From positions 1 through 7,593 of the forward strand of contig CASTQR010000072.1 of the NCBI GenBank assembly GCA_949451265.1: a DNA stretch of 7,593 nt, written 5' to 3'. The stretch comes from an uncultured Eubacteriales bacterium (GTDB lineage Bacteria > Bacillota_A > Clostridia > Oscillospirales > Oscillospiraceae). The notes below the pieces were generated by a model, which was not told the origin of the DNA, ran no database searches, and saw only the letters and a list, made by a program, of their open reading frames with translations. The number at the start of each line of letters is the position of its first letter. The stretch's first letter is position 1. Positions 1-6,325 of this stretch are shown here, piece after piece. The position numbers were made by a program, and so were the translations under genes.

Positions 1-3000
1 GTCGGACAGGCCCAGGGCCAGGGACAGGGACGCCTGGAAGGACTCCCCGCCCGACAGGGATTTCACACTGCGCTCCGTGCCGTTGTAGTGGTCCACCACG
101 TCCAGCTCCAGGCCGCTCTGGCTGCGGTTGTCCGCCGCCTCCCGCCGCCGCTTCAGCTCGTACTGCCTTCCGGTCATGGACAGCAGGCGCAGGTTGGCCC
201 GGCGGAGGATCCGGTCGAAAAAGGTGGTCTGTATGTAGGTCTCCAGGGCCAGCTTCTCCCGGTTGGGCAGACGGCCGTTGGCCGTGTCCGACAGGGCCCG
301 CACCCAGGCGTATTCCCGCTCCAGCCGTTCCAGTTCCGCCGCCTTCTCCTGGATTCTGGCCAGGGCGGCCTGGTTGCCGGTCTGCCGGGCGTGGATGTCC
401 CGCCGCAGCTGCTCCGCCGACCTCCGCTGTTCTGTCAGCTCCAGGCTCCGGGCCCGCTGGGCCTCCGCGTCCACCGGCCCGCCCTGCTCCAGCAGGGTGG
501 CCAGCTCCCGGATCACCGCGTCCAGCTCCGCCTGTTCCCGACCGCGGTCGGCGGCGGCCTGTTCCGCCGCCCGCAGCCGCTCCGCCAGCCGCTCCAGCTC
601 CCCGGACAGGGCGTCCCGCTTCCGCTGGGCGGCCTCCCCGTTGGGGCAGCTCAGCCCGCCCCGGAGGGCCTCTATCCGGCCCGCGGCCTTCTCCCGGCGG
701 CCCTCCGCCTGGGACAGCTCCGCCCGGATCTGGGCCACCGTGCCGTCCAGTGCCCGCAGCGCCCCCTCCCCCTGGGGGAGCAGGCGCTCCAGCTCCCTCT
801 TGCGGGCCAGCTTGTCCTCCGTTTCCGCCAGCTTCCCCGCCAGCTCCGCCAGGATCCGCTCCGCCCCGTCCAGCTCCGCCGCCGCCCACGCCGCCAGCCC
901 GTCCAGCCCGCAGCCCTCCAAATGCTCCGCCGCCTGCTGGACAAGGCGGGCCTCCAGCTGTTCCAGCCGGCCCCGCAGGCCGCTCTGCTCCACCCGCGTC
1001 CGGGTGATCTCCTCTTGGAGCTCCTGGCTTCGCCCGGTCAGCGCCTCAATGTCTGCCTCCCGCCCCTGGATTTCCCGGCCCAGCTCCTCCCGGTGGGCAA
1101 GCTGGGCCTCCATGTCGGCCAGCGCCCCGTGGAGCTCCGCCAGCGTTGCCGCCGTCTCTGTCCGGCAGGCAGCGAGCTGTTCCGCCGCCGTCTCCAGGGA
1201 CGGGCGCTCCACCCAGGTCCCCAGCCGTTCCAGCAGGTGCCGCTGCCGCTCCGTCAGGGCGGCCTGTTCCGCCCCGGCGGCCCGGCTAAGCGCCTCCGCT
1301 TCCTTCCGGGCGGCCTCGGCGGCCTCCTTGGCCTGCTCCAGCTCCGCCTCGGTGGGGGCTTCGGCGGGTATGCCCGCCGGGGCGGGGTGGTGGACAGCGC
1401 CGCACACCGGGCAGGGCTTGCCCTCCTCCAGGGACTGGGCCAGCACCCCGGCCTGCCCGTCCAGGAAGGCCCGGTATTGGCCCCGGTAGGCGCCCTCCGC
1501 CCGCTCCAGCCGTTCCTGGGCCGTCCGGTAGTCCGCCCGGGCCAGTCTCACCCGCTTCTGGGCCGCGCCGCAGTCCGCCAGCAGGCCGTCCAGCCCGTCC
1601 AGCGCCCGCTGCCGCTCCCTGGCCTGTTCCCGGCGGGCCAGGAGCTTTTCCTGCTCCGCCTCCAGGCCCCCGGCGGCGGCCAGCGTCTCCCGGTCCGCCC
1701 GGAGCCGTTGGCCCTGGGCGGCCAGCTTGTCCGCCAGCGCCGCCTGCTCCGCCCCCAGCGCCGCCAGCCGCGCCGTGCCGTCCCGGAGCTTTTGCCCGCA
1801 GTCCCGCCACGTTTGGAGATCGCCGTCGATGGCCCGCAGCGCTGTCTGCCGCCCCTCCGCCCCGGCCTTCTCCCGGAGCAGGCGCTCCCGCTGGGTCTCC
1901 GCCGGGGCCAGGGCTTCCAGCTCCCGCCGCTCCCCGTCCAGCCGCTGGGCCAGCGTCTCCCGATCCTGTTCGTGTTCGGTCAGGTCTCCCTGCCGGGCGG
2001 CGATCCGTTCGGTCAGCCCGTCCAGCTCCGCCTTCCGCTCGTCCAATTCCCGGTAGCGGGGCAGCTCCGCCTCCAGCGCCGCCAGGGCGCGGGCCAGCTC
2101 CTCCCGCCGGGGGGTGTTTTGCTGTTCCGCCGCCAGGGCCTCCCCGGCGGCCTTCCGCTTCTCCGCCAGCGCCCCCTGCTGGTTTTGGGCGGCGGCCAGC
2201 TTTTGGGCGGTCTTGTCCCGCTCCTCCGCCTTGGCCAGCAGCTCCGTCACCTGGCCCAGCTCCCGATCCAGCTTGTCCAGCGTCTCCTGGACCTGGGCCC
2301 CCGCCTCCTGATCCTGGGCGATGAGGGCCTGGATGAGCTCCACCGTCTCGCCAAAGGGCAGGGCGTCCCCCCGGGCCTGCTCCAGCCGGGGGGCCAGCGG
2401 GCTGTCCCCGTCCGCCGCCACGCCGCCGATGTACTGCCGCACGCTGGCCCGGGCCTCGTCGCAGGCCCGCTGCCGCTGTCCGGCCTCCTCCTTCAGCCGC
2501 TCCTGGAGCCGCTGGTAGTACTCCGTTTTGAAGATCCGCCGGAAGATCTCCTGCCGGCTTCTGGTGTCCGCCACCAGCAGCTTGAGAAAATCCCCCTGGG
2601 CGATCATGGTGATCTGGGCGAACTGGCCCCGGTCCAGGCCGGTGATCCCGATGATCTCCCGGGTCACCTCCCTGGATTTCGTCACCACCCGCCCGTCCGG
2701 GAACAGCAGCTCCGCGTCCGCCTTCTGGAGGACGGTGCCGCCCCCCCGTCTGGCGGGGCGCTCATAGTCGGGGCTGCGCCGGACGGTGTAGGTCTTGTCC
2801 CCGTAGGCGAACACCAGCTCCACCTGGGTGGGGGTGTCCGCCGCGGCGTACTTGGAGCGCAGCATGGACGCGTCCCGGCGGTCGCCGCTGGGCTCGCCGT
2901 AGAGGGCGTAGGCGATGGCGTCAAAGAGGGTGGTCTTGCCCGCCCCCGTGTCCCCGGTGATCAGGTACAGGCCCTGCCGGCCCAGCCGGTCCAGGTCCAG

Positions 3001-3057
3001 CTCCACCCGCCCGGCGTAGGGGCCGAAGGCGGATACGGTCAGCTTCAACGGCCTCAT
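1..3057 (-). CDS. sbcC: Exonuclease subunit SbcC, SMC-like ATPase (3' end outside window)
   Basis: This is the large ATPase subunit of the SbcCD nuclease, the bacterial Rad50 counterpart, which works with SbcD to cut DNA hairpins and process double-strand ends. The window shows 1019 residues with no stop, so the C-terminus lies beyond base 1. The N-terminus has the Rad50-type opening MRPLKLTVSAFGPY, a Walker A motif GDTGAGKT at residues 35-42 and a Q-loop glutamine near 154 (MIAQGDF). A long coiled coil rich in Glu, Arg, Leu and Ala follows. It is interrupted by the zinc hook CPVC at residues 549-552 (bases 1402-1413) and then returns. The ABC signature LSGGE is at about 1001-1005, and the window ends about 14 residues later. 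Walker B and the D-loop should lie just outside. The ATG at 3055-3057 overlaps the sbcD stop as ATGA, which indicates translational coupling. Family length is about 1000-1100 residues, so little is missing. The identification is secure. Confidence 0.96.
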   Translation of the reverse strand, partial: MRPLKLTVSAFGPYAGRVELDLDRLGRQGLYLITGDTGAGKTTLFDAIAYALYGEPSGDRRDASMLRSKYAAADTPTQVELVFAYGDKTYTVRRSPDYERPARRGGGTVLQKADAELLFPDGRVVTKSREVTREIIGITGLDRGQFAQITMIAQGDFLKLLVADTRSRQEIFRRIFKTEYYQRLQERLKEEAGQRQRACDEARASVRQYIGGVAADGDSPLAPRLEQARGDALPFGETVELIQALIAQDQEAGAQVQETLDKLDRELGQVTELLAKAEERDKTAQKLAAAQNQQGALAEKRKAAGEALAAEQQNTPRREELARALAALEAELPRYRELDERKAELDGLTERIAARQGDLTEHEQDRETLAQRLDGERRELEALAPAETQRERLLREKAGAEGRQTALRAIDGDLQTWRDCGQKLRDGTARLAALGAEQAALADKLAAQGQRLRADRETLAAAGGLEAEQEKLLARREQARERQRALDGLDGLLADCGAAQKRVRLARADYRTAQERLERAEGAYRGQYRAFLDGQAGVLAQSLEEGKPCPVCGAVHHPAPAGIPAEAPTEAELEQAKEAAEAARKEAEALSRAAGAEQAALTERQRHLLERLGTWVERPSLETAAEQLAACRTETAATLAELHGALADMEAQLAHREELGREIQGREADIEALTGRSQELQEEITRTRVEQSGLRGRLEQLEARLVQQAAEHLEGCGLDGLAAWAAAELDGAERILAELAGKLAETEDKLARKRELERLLPQGEGALRALDGTVAQIRAELSQAEGRREKAAGRIEALRGGLSCPNGEAAQRKRDALSGELERLAERLRAAEQAAADRGREQAELDAVIRELATLLEQGGPVDAEAQRARSLELTEQRRSAEQLRRDIHARQTGNQAALARIQEKAAELERLEREYAWVRALSDTANGRLPNREKLALETYIQTTFFDRILRRANLRLLSMTGRQYELKRRREAADNRSQSGLELDVVDHYNGTERSVKSLSGGESFQASLSLALGLSD

Positions 3058-4193
3058 CGCTCACCCTCCCAGATCTCCTCAATGAGCCCCTGGGCAAAGG
3101 CCCGCTGGGCCTCCCCCATGGGCTGTCCGTTCTGTGCCGCGTAAAATTCGTCCAGCAGCTCCAGGGGGGACTTGCGCCGGACGTCCTCCGCCGCCCCCGG
3201 CCCGTCCCCTGTCCGGGTGCGGGTGTTGTCGTAGTCCAGCCCCAGCAGCCAGGGGTAGAACAGCCGCAGCTTGTTCATGGCGTCGGGCACGTCCTCCTCG
3301 TCGGTGAGGGTGAGGTGGACGTAGCAGTCCCGCAGGCCCGCGCCGCCGTAAAAATCCCGGCGGGTCAGCTGGTCGTAGCTCCCCCGCAGCCGTTTCAGAT
3401 CCCGCAGGGGGGTGAGGGGGACCGTCCGCAGGGACACCTCCCCCTTCCGGCCCAGCTCCACCACGGTGGCGGATTTTGTCTGATCCGCCTCGGATATGGA
3501 GTACTTCAGCGGGGCGCCGCAGTAGCGCACCGTCTCCCGCCCCACCCACTGGGGGCTGTGGAGGTGGCCCAGGGCCACGTAGTCAAAGGGGTCGAACACC
3601 GACGCGTCCACGTTGTCCAGCCCGCCCACCGACACGTCCTCCGACTGGCTCCGCTGGCCCCCCGTCACGAACTGGTGGGCGGCCAGCACGTTCCGGGCGG
3701 CGGGATCCACCCCCATGGCCTCGATGGCGGCGGACAGGGCGGCGGTGTAGTCCGGGATCTCCCGGTCCTCAAAAAAGCGGCGGACGTGGGCGGGCTTCAC
3801 GAAGGGCAGCAGGTAGAGGTTCACCGGGCCGTACCCGTCCGTGAGCACCACCGGGGCCGCTGTCCCGTCGTACACCGGGGCCAGGTGGACGCCGCTGGCC
3901 TCCATAAGCCGCCCGCCGAAGGCCGTCCGCTCCGGGGAGTCGTGGTTGCCGCTGATGACGAACACCCGCGTCCCCCGCCGGGACAGCTCCACCAGAAAGC
4001 CGTCCAGCAGGGTCACCGCCTCGGCGGAGGGGACGGACTTGTCGTACACGTCCCCGGCGATCAGCACCCCGTCCGGGCGCTCCCCGTCCACCAGCTTGAG
4101 GATCTCCCCCAAGATGTGCCGCTGATCCTCCATCAGGGAGAAGTCCCCCAGCCGCTTGCCCAGGTGCAGGTCGGACAGATGGATGAGCTTCAT
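3054..4193 (-). CDS. sbcD: Exonuclease subunit SbcD, Mre11-like metallophosphoesterase
   Basis: This is the nuclease subunit of SbcCD (379 aa), a calcineurin-like phosphoesterase with two active-site metal ions, normally Mn. All the phosphoesterase motifs are visible: DLH (Asp8, His10), GD (Asp48 in IAGDVYD), GNHD (Asn83-His84-Asp85), His173 in AAHQFVTGG and GHLH (His210, His212). The C-terminal part from about residue 260 matches the capping and SbcC-binding region of the family. The length is normal and the frame is intact. The start at 4193 gives the canonical N-terminus MKLIHLSDLHLGK. Upstream there is only a G-rich stretch (GGGGGCGG) as a weak ribosome binding site. It is the first gene of the sbcDC operon and its TGA overlaps the sbcC ATG. 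The operon is divergent from the amylase gene, 124 bases away. No LexA-type box (GAAC/GTTC dyad) is seen upstream, and I could not identify a convincing sbcD promoter. Confidence 0.97.
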   Translation of the reverse strand: MKLIHLSDLHLGKRLGDFSLMEDQRHILGEILKLVDGERPDGVLIAGDVYDKSVPSAEAVTLLDGFLVELSRRGTRVFVISGNHDSPERTAFGGRLMEASGVHLAPVYDGTAAPVVLTDGYGPVNLYLLPFVKPAHVRRFFEDREIPDYTAALSAAIEAMGVDPAARNVLAAHQFVTGGQRSQSEDVSVGGLDNVDASVFDPFDYVALGHLHSPQWVGRETVRYCGAPLKYSISEADQTKSATVVELGRKGEVSLRTVPLTPLRDLKRLRGSYDQLTRRDFYGGAGLRDCYVHLTLTDEEDVPDAMNKLRLFYPWLLGLDYDNTRTRTGDGPGAAEDVRRKSPLELLDEFYAAQNGQPMGEAQRAFAQGLIEEIWEGER

Positions 4194-4223
4194 AGCGCCG
4201 CCCCCGTTTCAACATAAAATCAT

Positions 4224-4239
4224 GGGTGAAATTTCACCC
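4224..4239. promoter_or_regulatory. Perfect 16-bp palindrome, candidate operator in the divergent sbcD/amylase region
   Basis: The sequence GGGTGAAATTTCACCC is a perfect inverted repeat of 8 + 8 bases with no spacer. It contains the whole -35 element of the amylase promoter (4226-4231), the classic position for a repressor that blocks RNA polymerase. It also lies 31 bases upstream of the sbcD start codon, so a bound protein could affect both directions. No regulator gene is present in the window. The centre is AT rather than the CG typical of LacI-type sugar operators, so the regulator family cannot be named. Confidence 0.6.
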
Positions 4240-4254
4240 GGCCTGTGCTATACT
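4226..4254 (+). promoter_or_regulatory. Extended -10 promoter of the amylase gene
   Basis: The -10 element is TATACT at 4249-4254, preceded by TG at 4246-4247 (extended -10, TGC-TATACT). A -35-like GTGAAA at 4226-4231 lies upstream with the optimal 17-bp spacer. Transcription would start near 4261, giving a leader of about 57 bases before the ATG at 4318. The -35 falls inside the palindrome at 4224-4239. The same TATACT core with an extended -10 recurs in the promoter at 6182-6210. Confidence 0.65.
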
Positions 4255-4303
4255 GTCACCGGGCGGGGCCCGCGCCCGTCCGCACAGCAGCAGTTACAAC
4301 TGG

Positions 4304-4310
4304 AAAGGAG
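4304..4310 (+). promoter_or_regulatory. Ribosome binding site that fixes the amylase start
   Basis: AAAGGAG is followed by 7 bases and then ATG at 4318. This near-ideal Shine-Dalgarno site decides the start. The frame stays open upstream to an ATG at 4156, but that part runs through the promoter and antisense to the beginning of sbcD, and has no site of its own. Confidence 0.85.
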
Positions 4311-4317
4311 TATCCCT

Positions 4318-5619
4318 ATGGCCAAAAATACCACCAAAGCCTACCGGAACCAGATCCTGTATTCCGTCTTTGTCCGCAACCACACCCGGGAGGGCACCTT
4401 CGAGGGGGTGCGCCGGGACCTGAAGCGCATCAAAGCCCTGGGCACGGACATCGTCTGGCTCATGCCCATCCACCCCATCGGGGAGAAATGCCGCAAGGGG
4501 ACGCTGGGCAGCCCCTACGCCATCCGGGACTACCGGGCCGTCAACCCGGAGTACGGCGCCCTGGAGGACTTCCAGCGCCTGGTGGACGACATCCACGCCC
4601 TGGGCATGAAGTGTATCATCGATGTGGTCTATAACCACACCTCCCCCGACTCCTGGCTGGCGGAGCACCATCCGGAGTGGTTCTACCATAAGCCGGACGG
4701 CAGCTTCGGCAACCGGGTGGGGGACTGGTGGGACGTGATCGACCTGGATTACTCCCACCCCGGCCTGTGGGACTACCAGATCGAGACCTTGAAATACTGG
4801 GCCTCCATGGTGGACGGCTTCCGCTGCGACGTGGCCCCCCTGGTGCCCCTGGACTTCTGGCTCAGGGCCCGGGCGGAGGTGGAAACGGTGCGCCCCGGCT
4901 GCTTCTGGCTGGCGGAGTCTGTGGAGCCGGAATTTGTCCAGGGGGGGCGGGCCGGCGGTCTGGACGTGCTGTCCGACTCCGAGTGCTTCCAGGCCTTTGA
5001 CGCCTGCTATGACTACGATATCTTCCACGACCTCCACAAGTACCTCAAGGGCGAAGTCCCCCTGTCCTTCTACGCCGACCGGATCAACCGCCAGGAGGTC
5101 ATATACCCCGACAACTATGTGAAGCTGCGCTTCCTGGAGAACCACGACCAGGCCCGGGCCGCCTTTGTCATCCCGGAGGGGCTTTCCCTGCTGAACTGGA
5201 CGGCCTTCCTCTACTTCCAAAAGGGCCTTACCATGCTGTACGCCGGACAGGAGGCGGAGTGCGGCCACCGCCCCAGCCTGTTCGACAAGGACGACATCGC
5301 CTGGAACCTCAACGAGGGCGTGACCCGCCTTCTGCAAACCCTGGCCAGGCTGAAGCGGAACCCCATCCTCACCGACAGCCGCTACGAGGTGAAGGCCCTG
5401 CCCCGGGACATCCTGCTGGCGGAGCACCGGAAGGACGGCCGCCGCCTCACCGGCCTGTTCACCATGCGGGGCGAGCCCTCCCTGGTGCCGGTGGACGCGC
5501 CCGACGGCCTCTACCCCAACCTGTTGGACGACAGCTGTCGTCCAATCGAGGTCTACGGCGGCATGGTCAGGCTGAGGAGCGCGCCCATCATCTTCGAGTG
5601 GCCGGCTGAGTCAGTTTAA
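4318..5619 (+). CDS. GH13 alpha-amylase-family glycoside hydrolase, cytoplasmic
   Basis: This 433-aa enzyme belongs to glycoside hydrolase family 13. It probably hydrolyses or rearranges alpha-1,4 or alpha-1,6 glucosidic bonds in maltodextrin, glycogen-derived or similar oligosaccharides inside the cell. The (beta/alpha)8 barrel motifs are all present. Region I is DVVYNH (Asp102 to His107). Region II is GFRCDVA with Arg169 and the nucleophile Asp171. Region III is FWLAES with the acid/base Glu200. Region IV is ENHD with the transition-state stabiliser Asp277. The barrel starts at once (YSVFVRNHTREGTFEGV), with no signal peptide, transmembrane segment or carbohydrate-binding domain. About 80 residues after the barrel make a short all-beta-like C-terminal domain. 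The start is set by the AAAGGAG site 7 bases upstream. It stands alone, with no sugar transporter or partner enzyme alongside. Its 3' end overlaps cdd by 9 bases and holds the palindrome at 5524-5545. The exact substrate (amylase, neopullulanase, alpha-glucosidase or sucrose-acting) cannot be told from these motifs. Confidence 0.9.
   Translation: MAKNTTKAYRNQILYSVFVRNHTREGTFEGVRRDLKRIKALGTDIVWLMPIHPIGEKCRKGTLGSPYAIRDYRAVNPEYGALEDFQRLVDDIHALGMKCIIDVVYNHTSPDSWLAEHHPEWFYHKPDGSFGNRVGDWWDVIDLDYSHPGLWDYQIETLKYWASMVDGFRCDVAPLVPLDFWLRARAEVETVRPGCFWLAESVEPEFVQGGRAGGLDVLSDSECFQAFDACYDYDIFHDLHKYLKGEVPLSFYADRINRQEVIYPDNYVKLRFLENHDQARAAFVIPEGLSLLNWTAFLYFQKGLTMLYAGQEAECGHRPSLFDKDDIAWNLNEGVTRLLQTLARLKRNPILTDSRYEVKALPRDILLAEHRKDGRRLTGLFTMRGEPSLVPVDAPDGLYPNLLDDSCRPIEVYGGMVRLRSAPIIFEWPAESV
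5524..5545. repeat. Perfect 22-bp palindrome within the amylase 3' coding region
   Basis: The half-site TTGGACGACAG is followed directly by its exact reverse complement. In RNA it folds as a 9-bp stem with an AGCU tetraloop in either direction. It covers codons for Leu-Asp-Asp-Ser-Cys-Arg-Pro near residues 403-409 of the GH13 enzyme. The right half uses TGT, CGT and CCA, where the gene almost always uses TGC, CGC/CGG and CCC/CCG. No T-run follows on either strand, so it is not a standard intrinsic terminator. It lies 65 bases beyond the cdd stop, inside what would be the cdd 3' untranslated region. Confidence 0.75.
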
Positions 5620-6006
5620 GGAGGACGGCCCGAACCCGTGGGGCAGCAGCTCCTTCAGGGGCAGGGTGACAAACTGGTGATCCCCCCGGGCCACCAGCAC
5701 CGTGAGATCAGGGGCGAACTCATAGAGCATCTGCCGGCAGGCCCCGCAGGGCCAGCAGTAGTCCCCGCCGTTCCCCACCACGGCCAGCCGGACGAAATCG
5801 TCCCGGCGCCCCTCGCTCACCGCCTTCACCAGGGCGGTGCGCTCCGCGCAGATGGTGGAGCCGTAGGCGGCGTTTTCCACATTGCAGCCGGTGAACACCG
5901 TCCCGTCGGCGCACAGCAGGGCCGCCCCCACCGGGAATTTGGAGTAGGGCACATAGGCGCGGTCAAGCATGGTGAAGGCCAGCTCCACCAGGGCCTGGTC
6001 TGTCAT
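5611..6006 (-). CDS. cdd: Cytidine deaminase (pyrimidine salvage)
   Basis: This is a homotetrameric-type cytidine deaminase of 131 aa, the usual size. It hydrolyses cytidine and deoxycytidine to uridine and deoxyuridine plus ammonia in the cytoplasm. The zinc site is complete: Cys53 and the catalytic Glu55 in TICAERTA, and Cys87 and Cys90 in CWPCGACRQ. The substrate-binding segment GCNVENAAYGS (residues 40-50) and the N-terminal AYVPYSKFPVGAAL are typical of the family. The start at 6006 is supported by the ribosome binding site AAGGAAGGAG 8 bases upstream. It is convergent with the amylase gene, and the two stop codons interlock within 9 bases. No pyrimidine phosphorylase or other salvage gene is next to it. 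Its promoter is probably the extended -10 element at 6091-6099. Confidence 0.97.
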   Translation of the reverse strand: MTDQALVELAFTMLDRAYVPYSKFPVGAALLCADGTVFTGCNVENAAYGSTICAERTALVKAVSEGRRDDFVRLAVVGNGGDYCWPCGACRQMLYEFAPDLTVLVARGDHQFVTLPLKELLPHGFGPSSLN

Positions 6007-6014
6007 AGTGAAAA

Positions 6015-6024
6015 CTCCTTCCTT
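6015..6024 (-). promoter_or_regulatory. Strong ribosome binding site of cdd
   Basis: On the minus strand AAGGAAGGAG is followed by 8 bases and the ATG at 6004-6006. It is an excellent match to the 16S rRNA tail and fixes the cdd start. Confidence 0.85.
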
Positions 6025-6047
6025 ATTATATAATGTAGTAAGGGAAT

Positions 6048-6089
6048 GGGGCGCGGACGGGGCACGCGTTCCGCTGCCGCCCGCGCCCC
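6048..6089 (-). other. GC-rich inverted repeat in the cdd leader
   Basis: GGGGCGCGG at 6048-6056 pairs exactly with CCGCGCCCC at 6081-6089. After one A/C mismatch, three more pairs form (6058-6060 with 6077-6079), giving a stem of up to 12 pairs around a 16-base loop. If cdd transcription starts at about 6084-6086, most of this hairpin is at the very 5' end of the cdd mRNA and could stabilise the message. No T-run follows directly on either strand, so it does not look like a terminator. It matches no riboswitch class I know. Confidence 0.4.
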
Positions 6090-6090
6090 C

Positions 6091-6119
6091 ATTATATCAG
6101 ATTTTTCCGCCCAGGGGAA
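6091..6119 (-). promoter_or_regulatory. Probable extended -10 promoter of cdd
   Basis: The minus strand reads TGATATAAT: a consensus TATAAT at 6091-6096 preceded by TG with one base between. The -35 at the 17-bp position (6114-6119) is only TTCCCC, so the extended -10 would carry the recognition. Predicted transcription starts near 6084-6086, giving a leader of about 78 bases. A second TATAAT at 6025-6030 is rejected because it would start transcription within the ribosome binding site. Confidence 0.55.
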
Positions 6120-6150
6120 GGGCCGGCGGGAAATCACCGCCCTTTCCTCC

Positions 6151-6171
6151 GCTTGTTCAAGGCTTGTTCAA
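6151..6171 (+). repeat. Tandem 10-bp direct repeat, candidate activator site
   Basis: GCTTGTTCAA occurs at 6151-6160 and again at 6162-6171, a period of 11 bases or about one helical turn. The second copy ends 10 bases upstream of the -35 of the promoter at 6182-6210, and the intervening bases are T-rich. Same-face direct repeats directly upstream of -35 are typical of response-regulator or other activator binding. The factor is unknown and no regulator is encoded in the window. Confidence 0.5.
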
Positions 6172-6181
6172 ATTTTTTCTG

Positions 6182-6210
6182 TTGCAATCCGTGTCGGTTT
6201 CTGTTATACT
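6182..6210 (+). promoter_or_regulatory. Strong promoter of the membrane protein gene
   Basis: The -35 is TTGCAA (6182-6187), the spacer is 17 bp, and the -10 is TATACT (6205-6210) with an upstream TG (6202-6203). Transcription should start near 6217. The leader would then be about 105 bases. This is the best sigma-A-type promoter in the window. Confidence 0.75.
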
Positions 6211-6275
6211 GTTATCTGCTTAACGCCGTGGGGCGGATTTTCTCCGGGGCGTCTGCACAGACTAATACCGACGGG

Positions 6276-6298
6276 GCCGGACGGGACAAGGATCCGGC
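6276..6298 (+). other. Small hairpin in the leader of the membrane protein gene
   Basis: GCCGGA (6276-6281) pairs with TCCGGC (6293-6298) around an 11-base loop. Upstream, GTCTG at 6251-6255 mirrors CAGAC at 6258-6262 with a 2-base centre. The leader of about 105 bases is long enough for regulation, but neither element followed by this spacing fits a riboswitch consensus I recognise. Short GC-rich pairings also arise easily by chance in DNA of this composition. Confidence 0.25.
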
Positions 6299-6325
6299 GC
6301 GACTGAAGATAAAGGACGGATGAGA

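Noticed and set aside
88..3144. A 1018-codon open frame on the plus strand, almost entirely antisense to sbcC
   Set aside because: It lies opposite a clearly real sbcC. The translation is low-complexity Leu/Pro/Gln/Gly/Arg with no domain. GC-rich codon bias on the minus strand removes stops from this antisense frame.
4156..4317. Upstream extension of the amylase frame to an ATG at 4156
   Set aside because: It would translate through the promoter, the palindrome and the antisense of the sbcD start. The AAAGGAG site 7 bases before 4318 and the GH13 N-terminus both point to 4318.
5638..6033. A 131-codon plus-strand frame opposite cdd, preceded by a perfect AAGGAGG at 5618-5624
   Set aside because: The GTG is 13 bases from the site, too far. 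The translation has no family features, and the frame is the complement of a conserved deaminase. The site is explained by the cdd C-terminal codons and the amylase stop.
6025..6034. ATTATATAAT, a TATAAT-like element on both strands just upstream of cdd
   Set aside because: As a minus-strand -10 it would start transcription inside the cdd ribosome binding site, and there is no -35 at the proper distance on either strand.
6151..6171. LexA/SOS box suggested by the GTTC repeats
   Set aside because: The two GTTC elements are in direct, not inverted, orientation, and the neighbouring genes are not typical SOS genes. No GAAC/GTTC dyad is found upstream of sbcD either.
6217..6319. Possible riboswitch in the membrane protein leader, including ACGG repeats that recall guanidine-II loops
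   Set aside because: The ACGG motifs are not closed by flanking stems, and no conserved core of a known class is visible. Only one short hairpin can be supported.
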